This document shows positions 7,791 through 14,565 of a stretch of DNA of 15,025 nucleotides, one piece after another. The translations under genes were made by a program, and so were the position numbers. Positions within the stretch are counted from its first letter, which is position 1. Each line of letters begins with the position of its first letter. Below the pieces are notes generated by a model. That model ran no database searches. It was not told where the DNA came from and was given only the letters and a program-made list of their open reading frames with translations. Source of the DNA: an uncultured Collinsella sp. (GTDB lineage: Bacteria; Actinomycetota; Coriobacteriia; Coriobacteriales; Coriobacteriaceae). The DNA lies in the NCBI GenBank assembly GCA_905197385.1, contig CAJJYO010000014.1:1-15025 (forward strand). The letters are read 5' to 3'.

Positions 7791-8462
7791 CTAGACCGAA
7801 TAGCCCTGGCCGCGGTGCGTCGTCAAATACCCCTTGATGCCGATTTTTTCGAGCGTGGTGCGCAGGCGGTTGATGTTGACGGTAAGCGTATTGTCGTCCA
7901 CGAAGGCGTCGGAGTCCCACAGGTCCTGCATGATGGCCGAGCGCGAAACAATCTTGCCCGCGCGGCTCAGAAGCAGCGAGAGAATACGCAGTTCGTTTTT
8001 TGTGAGCTCGGTGCTGGTGCCCGTTTGCGTGTTGGTGACCATGGAGCGTGCGAGGTCGAGCTCCAGTCCCTTGTGGACGAGCGTGCTGCGCTCGCCCGCC
8101 GCCGCGGTGCGACGCAGCAAGGCATTGATGCGCGCCACGAGCACACGGGCGCTGTAGGGCTTGGGAACAAAGTCGTCCGCGCCGAGCGTCATGGCCATGA
8201 CCTCGTCGATCTCGGTCGTGCGCGACGTGAGGACGATGATGGGAACCTCGGATTCGCGGCGAACCTCGTGGCAGATATGCTGGCCGTCCTTGACGGGAAG
8301 CGTGAGGTCGAGCAGCACCAGGTCGGGCGCGGCGGCGAGAATATCGCGCGAGACATGCTCAAACGATTCGCAGGCCTCGATTTCAAACCCGGCGCGGGCA
8401 AGGATGTCGATAAGTTCACGACGAATGGGCTCGTCGTCCTCAACGATATAGATTAGCGCCAT
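7791..8462 (-). CDS. OmpR/PhoB-family response regulator
   Basis: A 223-residue two-domain regulator. The receiver domain has the acidic pocket EDD (8-10), phosphoacceptor D52 (LLDLTLPVKDG), T79 and K101 (PKPY). The C-terminal winged helix (about 125-223) has the OmpR-type ELTKNELRIL stretch and the recognition-helix region DDNTLTVNINRLRTTLEKIG, and ends with GQGYSV. It is the first gene of the regulator-kinase unit. The ATG at 8462 is preceded by AGAGGGGGG with a 9-base spacer. Sequence style is closest to BceR/VraR-like OmpR regulators paired with short sensor kinases. Target promoters are unknown; the dyads in its own upstream region are candidates for autoregulation. Confidence 0.94.
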   Translation of the reverse strand: MALIYIVEDDEPIRRELIDILARAGFEIEACESFEHVSRDILAAAPDLVLLDLTLPVKDGQHICHEVRRESEVPIIVLTSRTTEIDEVMAMTLGADDFVPKPYSARVLVARINALLRRTAAAGERSTLVHKGLELDLARSMVTNTQTGTSTELTKNELRILSLLLSRAGKIVSRSAIMQDLWDSDAFVDDNTLTVNINRLRTTLEKIGIKGYLTTHRGQGYSV

Positions 8463-8494
8463 GGATTCCGCCCCCCTCTTGGTTGTCTTGCCCC

Positions 8495-8513
8495 ATTATG
8501 ACCGCGGATCCGC
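8495..8513 (-). promoter_or_regulatory. Candidate promoter and dyad upstream of the response regulator
   Basis: On the minus strand CATAAT (8495-8500) is a good -10-like hexamer 33 bases before the regulator ATG. Immediately upstream of it is a perfect 10-base palindrome, GCGGATCCGC (8504-8513), in what would be the promoter spacer. The -35 match is poor. Confidence 0.35.
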
Positions 8514-8552
8514 AGATACGCGCCTCACGCGGCACCAAAGTGACAGAACTGT

Positions 8553-8586
8553 TCGCGAGTGGCAGAGGCTTGCCTCTCGCTCGCGA
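8553..8586. repeat. Imperfect two-part inverted repeat
   Basis: TCGCGAG (8553-8559) pairs with CTCGCGA (8580-8586), and inside it AGAGGC (8564-8569) pairs with GCCTCT (8572-8577) across TT. The two arms are separated by 4 and 2 unpaired bases. No T-tract follows on either strand, so it is not a typical terminator. It lies between the regulator promoter region and the gene ending at 8636 and could be a regulator binding site. Confidence 0.5.
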
Positions 8587-8592
8587 CGAGCA

Positions 8593-8620
8593 CGGGAATT
8601 AAATGAGTTTTTAATCCCCG
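8593..8620 (-). terminator. Hairpin downstream of the aminotransferase-like gene
   Basis: CGGGAATTAAA (8593-8603) and TTTAATCCCCG (8610-8620) form an 11-base stem with one mismatch around TGAGTT. It begins 16 bases after the stop codon of the gene at 8636-9343. The stem is AT-rich internally and lacks a clean T-tract, so it is either a weak terminator or a dyad shared with the downstream unit. Confidence 0.4.
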
Positions 8621-8635
8621 TCCCAGAAACATCAT

Positions 8636-9343
8636 TTAGCGGCGGGCACGGAGCTTTTCGTAGCCTTCGGCGAAGAAGGCGACCGTGGCGGCGTCGGCCT
8701 CGGCGGCGTTCGTCTCGGTCGCGGGGATCACGCCGTGTTCGTCGCTCACTAGGAACAGCGCGCCCTTAAGCTGCGCGGGAATGTCTACGCGCGTGACTGG
8801 GATGCCCTTGGTCTGGGCCAACTGCTCGATGAGCGTCGCCGTGCCGCACAGAAACTCGTCCGCCGGCGCCACAAAGGCGAGCTCGCCGTTGTTGACAGCG
8901 GCGAGCAGCTCGGGCGCCACGCCGGTTTCGTCGGCCTCGGAGCGGGCCTCGGCGGAGCGGGCACGCAGCGCCTTGGCCGACGTATCGGCGAGCGGCTCGT
9001 ACTCCCCCACCGTCATGGCGGCGTTGCCGTTAACGTCGATCACCAGCATGAGCACGCCGTCGCGTGCGGTGTAATCGCCCTCGGCAAGCGACCACTCAAC
9101 GTGCTGCTTGGCCCAGCTGAGCATGTTATGGGTAAGCGGCTCGCCCTGCACCAAGCGCTCGGACAGTGCGCGAATGTGGCGGTTGAGCATGGGCACCTTT
9201 TTATTGGACATGCGCCAACGGCAGACAAGCGCGGGCTTGTCGAGCGTAAACTTCTCGACCGCCTCCTGATTGGCGCAAAAGTCCTCGTACGCACGCTGAT
9301 CCTCGGCATTGCCAAACAGCTCGGCATCATCAATCTGGGGCAT
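8636..9343 (-). CDS. Class IV aminotransferase-like protein (degenerate)
   Basis: A 235-residue cytoplasmic protein with no clear named family by eye. Its order of elements resembles PLP fold-type IV enzymes (branched-chain aminotransferase, aminodeoxychorismate lyase). VPMLNRHIRALSERL (50-64) resembles the HL-RL segment. SAKALRARSAEARSEA (122-137) aligns with the catalytic-lysine region, so K125 is a candidate. NNGELAFVAPADEFLCG (151-167) falls where the EGxxSN-F motif lies. TKGIPVTRVDI (178-188), ALFLVSDEHGVIPA (195-208) and the terminal FFAEGYEKL resemble the C-terminal half. The usual N-terminal D-RG-x-GDG-FET block is missing and several motifs are altered, so activity is doubtful. The start at 9343 (AAAGG 8 bases upstream) is preferred over the ATG at 9367, which would lie at the predicted transcription start. 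It is monocistronic. Confidence 0.75.
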   Translation of the reverse strand: MPQIDDAELFGNAEDQRAYEDFCANQEAVEKFTLDKPALVCRWRMSNKKVPMLNRHIRALSERLVQGEPLTHNMLSWAKQHVEWSLAEGDYTARDGVLMLVIDVNGNAAMTVGEYEPLADTSAKALRARSAEARSEADETGVAPELLAAVNNGELAFVAPADEFLCGTATLIEQLAQTKGIPVTRVDIPAQLKGALFLVSDEHGVIPATETNAAEADAATVAFFAEGYEKLRARR

Positions 9344-9375
9344 GGTTGTACCTTTCGTGTTAGTCATTCCGTCCT

Positions 9376-9381
9376 CTTATA
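9376..9381 (-). promoter_or_regulatory. Candidate -10 element for the aminotransferase-like gene
   Basis: TATAAG on the minus strand directly follows the purH terminator. Transcription would start near 9369, which leaves no room for a ribosome-binding site before the ATG at 9367 and so supports the start at 9343. Confidence 0.4.
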
Positions 9382-9383
9382 CC

Positions 9384-9419
9384 AAAAAGACGGCCCTCCA
9401 AACGGAGCAGCCGTCTTTT
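9384..9419 (-). terminator. Rho-independent terminator of purH
   Basis: AAAAGACGG (9385-9393) pairs with CCGTCTTTT (9411-9419), with an inner CTCC/GGAG stem (9396-9399 with 9404-9407). On the minus strand the stem runs into TTTTT. It starts 30 bases after the purH stop and separates purH from the next gene. The A/T flanks could also work on the plus strand, though no plus-strand gene ends here. Confidence 0.85.
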
Positions 9420-9448
9420 GCGGAGATTATTTTGTCCCAAAGCGGAAC

Positions 9449-11056
9449 TTAGTGGCGGAAGTGGCGAGCGCCCGTAAACACCATAGCAATATTGTGCTCA
9501 TTGCAGGCCTGGATGCTCTCGTCGTCGCGCTTGGAGCCGCCGGGCTGGATGATGCAGGTCACACCGTGCGCGGCGAGCACGTCAACATTGTCGCGGAACG
9601 GGAAGAACGCGTCGCTTGCACAGGCAAAGCCGCCCTTCTCCACGCCCTCGCGCTCGCAGAAGTCCTCGGCACGCTCGCAGGCAAGCAGCGCAGAGTCAAC
9701 GCGGTTAGGCTGACCCGGGCCCATGCCAATGCCGGCCTTGCCCTTGGAAACCAGGATGGCGTTGGACTTAACGCCCTTGCAGACCTTCCAGGCAAACTCG
9801 AGCTCGGCCATCTCGGCGTCGGTGGGCTTGCGGTCGGTGGGGAACGTAAAGGTCGCGGGATCCTCGGTCACGTGGTCGACCTCCTGTACCAGCATGCCGC
9901 CGTCGATGGAGCGCAGCTCCACCTGGGCGCCGTGGTCCACGCCGCCGGTCGCCAACACGCGCAGGTTGGGGCGCTTGACCATGCGCTCGAGCGCCTCGGC
10001 AGTGTAGCTCGGGGCGATGATGACCTCGACGAACTGCTTGTTCTGATCGGCAAAGTGCTCGACTAGCTCATAGGGAACCTCGCGGTTGCAGGCGATGATG
10101 CCGCCAAAGGCACTCTTGGGATCGCAGGCAAAGGCGCGGTCGTAGGCGGCTGTGATGTCCTCGGCAACGGCGGAACCGCAGGGGTTCTGGTGCTTGAGGA
10201 TCACGCAGGCAGGCTCGTCGAACTCGCGGACCAGGTTCCAGGCGGCGTCGGCATCCAGATAGTTGTTGTAGCTGAGCGGCTTGCCCTGGATCTGCTCGGA
10301 GCCCACGAGCGGGAATTGCGAGCTCGCGGTGTTCTCGCAGCCCTCGGCAAAGCGGTAGACCGTAGCCTTCTGCTGAGGATTCTCGCCATAGCGCAGGTCG
10401 TCGACCTTCTCCAGCGAGATCTCGAGCTTGGCAGAGGTGTCCGCCACGTCGCTTGCTTGGGCGGCAAGCCAACGGGAGATAGCCGTGTCGTAGGCGGCGG
10501 TGGTCTGGTAGACCTTCACCTGCAGGCGACGACGGGTGGAAAGCGTGGTGCAGCCACCGGTCTCGTGCATCTCGGCCAGGACGGCATCATAGTCGGCCGG
10601 GTCGGAGATGACGGTAACGCTCGCGGCGTTCTTGGCAGCAGAGCGCAGCATGGAGGGGCCACCGATGTCGATGTGCTCGATGGCGTCCGCAAAGGTGACC
10701 TCGGGGTTGGCAACGGTCTTCTCGAACTCGTACAGGTTGACGACGACCAGGTCGATCAGCTTAATGCCGTGCTCAGCGGCCTCCTGCATGTGCTGCTCGG
10801 AATCGCGGCGGGCCAGCAGCGCACCGTGAACCTTGGGGTGCAGCGTCTTGACGCGGCCGTCCATCATCTCGGGATAGCCCGTGAACTCCTCGATGGGGGT
10901 TACGGGAACGCCCGCGTCCTCGATGGCACGAGCCGTGCCGCCCGTAGAGATGATCTCGACGCCAAAGTCGTCAACCAGCGTCCGTGCGAAATCGACGACG
11001 CCCGTCTTATCGGTAACCGAGATCAACGCGCGTGCGATCTTCACATCAGATCCCAT
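9449..11056 (-). CDS. purH: Bifunctional AICAR formyltransferase/IMP cyclohydrolase
   Basis: Catalyses the last two steps of de novo purine synthesis: formylation of AICAR with 10-formyl-THF, then cyclisation of FAICAR to IMP. The N-terminal cyclohydrolase (about 1-200) has [15 protein letters not shown] (36-50) and the [14 protein letters not shown] stretch (65-78). The C-terminal transformylase has [11 protein letters not shown] (221-231), the catalytic pair K288-H289 in [16 protein letters not shown] (315-320) and SDAFFPF (481-487). It ends in the usual TGARHFRH. Length 535 is normal for the family. The ATG at 11056 follows AGGAGG with a 5-base spacer. It stands alone, not in a pur operon, and has its own terminator. 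Its 277-base upstream spacer is shared with a divergent acetyltransferase gene and holds a tandem 9-base repeat and a PurR-like box. Confidence 0.98.
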   Translation of the reverse strand: MGSDVKIARALISVTDKTGVVDFARTLVDDFGVEIISTGGTARAIEDAGVPVTPIEEFTGYPEMMDGRVKTLHPKVHGALLARRDSEQHMQEAAEHGIKLIDLVVVNLYEFEKTVANPEVTFADAIEHIDIGGPSMLRSAAKNAASVTVISDPADYDAVLAEMHETGGCTTLSTRRRLQVKVYQTTAAYDTAISRWLAAQASDVADTSAKLEISLEKVDDLRYGENPQQKATVYRFAEGCENTASSQFPLVGSEQIQGKPLSYNNYLDADAAWNLVREFDEPACVILKHQNPCGSAVAEDITAAYDRAFACDPKSAFGGIIACNREVPYELVEHFADQNKQFVEVIIAPSYTAEALERMVKRPNLRVLATGGVDHGAQVELRSIDGGMLVQEVDHVTEDPATFTFPTDRKPTDAEMAELEFAWKVCKGVKSNAILVSKGKAGIGMGPGQPNRVDSALLACERAEDFCEREGVEKGGFACASDAFFPFRDNVDVLAAHGVTCIIQPGGSKRDDESIQACNEHNIAMVFTGARHFRH

Positions 11057-11153
11057 GCAGTCCTCCTGTCTGGTACGCCGCCGTGCTCTGTGAGTCGGTG
11101 ATACGTCGATCTGCAGCGCTCGCGCAGCGGCATTGAAAATACTGATTTAATGT

Positions 11154-11171
11154 AGCGCATCGAGCGCATCG
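11154..11171. repeat. Tandem 9-base direct repeat upstream of purH
   Basis: AGCGCATCG occurs twice head to tail (11154-11162 and 11163-11171), about 100 bases upstream of the purH ATG, and partly continues into ATGCACC. Tandem sites of this size often bind a regulator, but no known consensus is recognised. Confidence 0.5.
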
Positions 11172-11333
11172 ATGCACCCCGCAACGGGCGCATGTGCAGA
11201 AAAAGTTTGCGAGCGGAGGGGATGGGCACAGCACCGGGCACGGTGAGTTCATGGAACACAGGGGCACCATAATTAGATGCCAATGGCGTGGTAGAACTGT
11301 GCTCGATATGCATCCGCAAAAGAAAGAGGCACC

Positions 11334-11975
11334 ATGGTCTCGCGGGTTCTCTACCGACCGTTTGATACCGAAGACTTCGATGCCATCGCGCTGATTCTGC
11401 AGCAGCTTTGGCATAACAATTCGGATAACGATGAGTACAACCGCCTTGAGGCCGCGTGCGACCTCGCCTATTGCCTTTCGTCGTCGACGTTTTCGCAGGT
11501 TGCCGTAATCGACGGCCATGCACGCGGCATTGCGCTTGCACGCGCAGGACAGAGCTCCGGCGCCACCGTTAAAGAACATTGGATGGATACCGAACGCGCG
11601 CTGCTATCGCAGATGCGTGAGCTGGAGCCCGATGCCTGCGCCGAGTACCTCTCGTTTGTGCGCGCAACCATCCGGACCAACAACCGCCTGCTCGAGAGCA
11701 GCCCGTTGCCGCACGACAACGAGGTCACGCTGCTTGCCGTGGATCGCGATGTCCATGGCCTGGGCGTTGGCACGGTTCTGCTCGATGCCGCGGTCTCACA
11801 CCTATCCTCGCTTGGAGCGACGAGGGCGCACCTGTACACCGACTCCAACTGCTCGTGGAAGTTCTACGAGCTGCACGGCTTTAAGCGCACGGCCACGCAC
11901 CGCGCCAACCGCGAAGAGCGCCGCCATGACATGCCGCGCGAAAGCTTCCTCTACGAACTCGATCTAACAGCCTAA
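11334..11975 (+). CDS. GNAT-family N-acetyltransferase
   Basis: A 213-residue acetyl-CoA-dependent acetyltransferase, substrate unknown. The acetyl-CoA-binding motif A is at VTLLAVDRDVHGLGVGTVLL (131-150), where HGLGVG fits the R/Q-x-x-G-x-G/A pattern with His in place of Arg/Gln. Motif B is FYELHGFKR (177-185), preceded by AHLYTDSNCSW, a usual beta5 region. The N-terminal half (about 25-125) is longer than in minimal GNATs and has an extra helical stretch. The ATG at 11334 has AAAGAGG 5 bases upstream. It diverges from purH and is monocistronic. The protein resembles uncharacterised Coriobacteriia acetyltransferases. No clear terminator follows. Confidence 0.88.
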   Translation: MVSRVLYRPFDTEDFDAIALILQQLWHNNSDNDEYNRLEAACDLAYCLSSSTFSQVAVIDGHARGIALARAGQSSGATVKEHWMDTERALLSQMRELEPDACAEYLSFVRATIRTNNRLLESSPLPHDNEVTLLAVDRDVHGLGVGTVLLDAAVSHLSSLGATRAHLYTDSNCSWKFYELHGFKRTATHRANREERRHDMPRESFLYELDLTA

Positions 11976-11999
11976 ACCCAGCAGCCATACCTAGTCATT

Positions 12000-12036
12000 T
12001 AGGGATGTTCCCAGTGATTAGTCGTTGGGGACAGCC
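12000..12036. repeat. REP-like element, copy 1
   Basis: TAGGGATGTTCC (12000-12011) is followed, starting 26 bases further on, by TGGGGACAGCC (12026-12036). The same two-block layout occurs at 14179-14217 with a 28-base offset. It lies 25 bases after the acetyltransferase stop codon. Not an annotated insertion sequence; possibly a dispersed extragenic palindrome. Confidence 0.45.
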
Positions 12037-12053
12037 TTCGTAGGTAGCGCATG

Positions 12054-12099
12054 AAAATGGGATGGATCCGTCGGCAGTCGCCGGAGAAGATCCATCCCA
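12054..12099 (-). terminator. Rho-independent terminator of the DUF2207 gene
   Basis: TGGGATGGATC (12058-12068) and GATCCATCCCA (12089-12099) form a perfect 11-base stem, with a GGCAGTCGCC-type inner hairpin in the loop. On the minus strand it runs into TTTT (12054-12057). It begins 15 bases after the stop codon at 12114. Confidence 0.85.
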
Positions 12100-12113
12100 A
12101 AAATCAGAGCGCG

Positions 12114-14057
12114 CTAGAACGTTCCGCCGCCGCCTCCGCCGACGCCGCCGCCTCCGCCGCCAGAGAAGCCGCCGCCTCCGCCGCCGCCCGAGCTGTCGGA
12201 GCTCGACGCCAGCTCACGGATGCTCTCGTGATACACGTCATCGAACGAATCGAGCGGAGACTCGTTGCCGTAATGATGGTAGTACCACCAGTAGCAGGGA
12301 TAATTGTCATAGAAGCCGTCGGCCTCGCGCACCTCGGGCGGCACGGCCTCGGCAAGCTGACGCAGCACTTCCTTGGAAACACCCAGCGCCACGCCCATCA
12401 CCAGCAGCTTGTTCCACAGCACCAGATCGCCGGGGACGGCTTCCTTTAGACGCGTGAAGTCCTCGAGCCAATGCTTAAGTGCCTTGCAGCGAGCCGCCAC
12501 CTCGGCGCCCTCCGGCGTAAAGCGGCGGAACGTAAGGCCCACGCCGATACCCACCAGCACAATCGGCACCGAGATAACCGCGGCGGTAATGTTCGCCTGC
12601 GCGCCATCGGTAAAGAAGATGGATCCCACGGGAACAAAGGCAATCAGGATACCAAGAACCAGGCAAAACACCATTGCAACAATGCCGTCCGAGGCAACGT
12701 ACTCGCTATCGGCCAGCTTGCCCTTAACGGTGTTCTGATAGTCCTCGAGCTTATCACCCACGGGTGTAGCGTGCTGCTTGACGTAGTGCTGCAGCTCGTC
12801 GAACGTGCGCGAACGGTCACCGTTCTCGTCAGGCTTAGCACCGGCAAAGAAGACCTTGAGCACCATGTGGTCAATGCCCTTGGCCGACTTCCAGCCCGCA
12901 TCACTCACCGTCACGCGATACGTCTGCTCTTCTTTTTCACGCCCCAACAGACCCTTCTTGGCCTTGGTCACGGTCGCCTGCTCCAGCTTGATCACACGGT
13001 CGTCAGTGAGCTTCATGAGCGTGGCGATATATGCCTGATCGGGCACCTCGTTCCAGCTCATGAGGGCCGAAAGCACGGCGGGGTGGTCGGCCGAAGGCAC
13101 ATCGCGGAAATATTCGTCCTGGAAAAGCGGCTTGGGCTTGCGCTTGCGCAGCTTGAGCATAACGATTGTGCCGGTAAAGGCCACCGCCGCAACAACACTT
13201 AGCACGGCAAGTGCATTGGCAATCATGCGAGCGTGAGCGCGGCGGGCGTTAGCTTCGTCGGCCCATTCCTTCTCTTCGCTCAGGATCGTTGACATGCGCT
13301 CTTCGCCCGAGGCGGCAAGCTGCGGCACCCAGTCGCTGGGGAAGGCGATGCGTGCCTCGGCGAATTCGCCCTGATGCACGCAGGGAATGGTATAGGTGAC
13401 CATGGGCTCGCCCTCATCGAGCGACACGTCGCCCGTCAGCGGACCGTGGCCCCATGCGCGGAAGTTATCGCCCTTGACGGCCGCCGTCCCGGCAGCGGCA
13501 TTTGCGAAGCGCACTTCCATCTCGACGTCATCGGAATCCGCAGACCAGCCGTCGCCCACAAACTTCCAGTAGAGCTCGGCGGTATCGGCCCAGTTCATAA
13601 CCGCACCGGTCATGGTGTAGCTCACGTAGTAGATTGCGCTGTCGCCGCTCTCGTGAGGGCTGAACACCTTAATCCTTACGCCGTCACCGGTCTGCTCGAC
13701 CGTGTAGACGCCAGAGTCGCCCTTGTTCGCGCTATCGACTTTGTTAAACGCGGTGTCCTCTTCCTCGACACTCAGCACGTCGACGCCCGCCGTGCCGCCC
13801 TGCTGGTTGGAGCCCGTATTGATCTCCCAAAACACGCCGTTGATGTCGTCGTCGAAATCAAACTGGCGTCCCTCGACAACACTCAGCGAGCCATCGGCCT
13901 CGACCGTGGCACCGATATAGGTTTGGGTCATGGAGTAGCCGTCGGCGTGCGCGGCGACAGGCAGCAGCAACAACGCAAGCGTGACGAGCACGCAGACGGA
14001 AGCGAATCGCGCAAACAGGTGGCGCTGCCGGCTGACTTTGGCGGCGAGGGTGTTCAT
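12114..14057 (-). CDS. DUF2207-type secreted-domain membrane protein with poly-Gly tail
   Basis: A 647-residue membrane protein of the DUF2207 type. It has a signal peptide (RQRHLFARF basic part, hydrophobic core 18-34, likely cleavage after AHA at about 38). An extracytoplasmic beta-rich domain follows (about 40-245: YIGATVEADGSLSVVEGRQF, WADTAELYWKFVGDGW). A first transmembrane helix (about 279-300) is followed by basic KLRKRKPKP, then a cytoplasmic domain (about 310-450). Two more helices lie at 457-480 and 489-510, followed by a second cytoplasmic segment and a Gly-rich tail FSGGGGGGVG to the end. The poly-Gly/Ser tail is typical of DUF2207 proteins, whose role is unknown. The ATG at 14057 has AAGGA 7 bases upstream and starts just before the signal peptide; the upstream ATG at 14126 would add 23 unlikely residues. 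It is a single-gene unit. Confidence 0.92.
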   Translation of the reverse strand: MNTLAAKVSRQRHLFARFASVCVLVTLALLLLPVAAHADGYSMTQTYIGATVEADGSLSVVEGRQFDFDDDINGVFWEINTGSNQQGGTAGVDVLSVEEEDTAFNKVDSANKGDSGVYTVEQTGDGVRIKVFSPHESGDSAIYYVSYTMTGAVMNWADTAELYWKFVGDGWSADSDDVEMEVRFANAAAGTAAVKGDNFRAWGHGPLTGDVSLDEGEPMVTYTIPCVHQGEFAEARIAFPSDWVPQLAASGEERMSTILSEEKEWADEANARRAHARMIANALAVLSVVAAVAFTGTIVMLKLRKRKPKPLFQDEYFRDVPSADHPAVLSALMSWNEVPDQAYIATLMKLTDDRVIKLEQATVTKAKKGLLGREKEEQTYRVTVSDAGWKSAKGIDHMVLKVFFAGAKPDENGDRSRTFDELQHYVKQHATPVGDKLEDYQNTVKGKLADSEYVASDGIVAMVFCLVLGILIAFVPVGSIFFTDGAQANITAAVISVPIVLVGIGVGLTFRRFTPEGAEVAARCKALKHWLEDFTRLKEAVPGDLVLWNKLLVMGVALGVSKEVLRQLAEAVPPEVREADGFYDNYPCYWWYYHHYGNESPLDSFDDVYHESIRELASSSDSSGGGGGGGFSGGGGGGVGGGGGGTF

Positions 14058-14178
14058 GGGCACATCCTTTGTCTGTAAAACCAACAGCGCCATTGTCCCA
14101 CGTTTGCGGGTACGCATGACGAACATCTAGGCGACCGGAGCGCCAAACGGGATGAAAGTCACACCCGCGGCCGGCACC

Positions 14179-14217
14179 TAGGGACGTTCCTTATCTGCCG
14201 GCAATCTGGGACACTCC
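14179..14217. repeat. REP-like element, copy 2
   Basis: TAGGGACGTTCC (14179-14190) is followed, starting 28 bases further on, by TGGGACACTCC (14207-14217). It is bordered by CCTAGG and CCTTGG, so the ends are roughly inverted. It matches copy 1 at 12000-12036 in layout and in most bases of both blocks. Confidence 0.45.
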
Positions 14218-14250
14218 TTGGCATGGCCTGCGCCAGCAATAGATACCACT

Positions 14251-14376
14251 TCACAGCTCTGTCACAGGTGTAGCGGCTTTGTGTGGGCGCGGCACGCGCT
14301 GATTGAGCCGCCAGCCGAGGGGCATAAAGCAGTTGAGCGAAACGGTTTGCCCCTTTGCCATTCGCTCGAGGATCAT
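14251..14376 (-). CDS. Possible small protein of 41 residues
   Basis: A short minus-strand frame (MILERMAKGQTVSLN to ATPVTEL) with AAGGGGG just before the ATG, though only about 2 bases away, which is too close for a normal ribosome-binding site. Third-position G/C is about 70%, as in real genes here. A strong hairpin sits immediately upstream. No homology is recognised. It may be a chance frame within a structured RNA. Confidence 0.2.
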   Translation of the reverse strand: MILERMAKGQTVSLNCFMPLGWRLNQRVPRPHKAATPVTEL

Positions 14377-14393
14377 GTCCCCCTTTTCCGCGG

Positions 14394-14427
14394 AAATCCC
14401 GGCAGTTGCGAAGAGCTGCCGGGATTT
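14394..14427. terminator. Strong 12-base-stem hairpin, terminator-like
   Basis: AAATCCCGGCAG (14394-14405) and CTGCCGGGATTT (14416-14427) pair perfectly around a 10-base loop. On the plus strand TTT-CTGTCGTTT follows; on the minus strand TTTCCGCGG follows. The AAA/TTT flanks fit a bidirectional terminator, but no annotated gene ends before it, which suggests an unannotated short transcript. Confidence 0.6.
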
Positions 14428-14552
14428 CTGTCGTTTGAGGGGTTGGGCTGGCGGGCGGCGATCGAGCTGTCGAGCCGGTGGTCCGGCACGCGCAACGCGC
14501 GGCCTCGGCAACTTGCAGGCCACGGCAGCGTCTCCCCCACCGCGCCCCGCGC

Positions 14553-14558
14553 TATACT
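14553..14558 (+). promoter_or_regulatory. -10 element giving a leaderless start for the GluQRS gene
   Basis: TATACT (5 of 6 matches to TATAAT) ends 7 bases before the ATG at 14566. Transcription would therefore begin at or beside the A of the start codon. There is no ribosome-binding site between them. Confidence 0.5.
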
Positions 14559-14565
14559 CGTCCGC

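Larger units (their letters stand above)
14058..14565. other. Structured 508-base intergenic region
   Basis: Spacer between the divergent DUF2207 and GluQRS genes. It holds the second REP-like element (14179-14217), a set of nested inverted repeats (14319-14367), a perfect 12-base palindrome (14385-14396), a strong 12-base-stem hairpin (14394-14427) and a possible small minus-strand reading frame (14251-14376). No known RNA family is recognised. The rest, 14428-14550, is GC-rich with nothing supported. Confidence 0.5.

Noticed and set aside
7149..8456. Long plus-strand frame opposite the regulator-kinase pair
   Set aside because: Composition-driven shadow crossing two real genes; no motif or ribosome-binding site.
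6738..8462. Complete BceRS-BceAB antimicrobial-peptide resistance module
   Set aside because: Only the regulator and kinase are here; flanking genes are hipBA and an aminotransferase-like protein, with no ABC ATPase or permease.
9101..11101. Plus-strand frames opposite purH and the aminotransferase-like gene
   Set aside because: Shadows of real minus-strand genes; translated sequences are low-complexity with no domain.
11057..11333. Purine riboswitch in the purH leader
   Set aside because: No conserved junction sequences (TATA...GTCTACC type) and no expression-platform hairpin were found on the purH strand.
14058..14126. Upstream start for the DUF2207 gene at 14126
   Set aside because: It would put 23 extra residues before the signal peptide; the ATG at 14057 has a good AAGGA ribosome-binding site.
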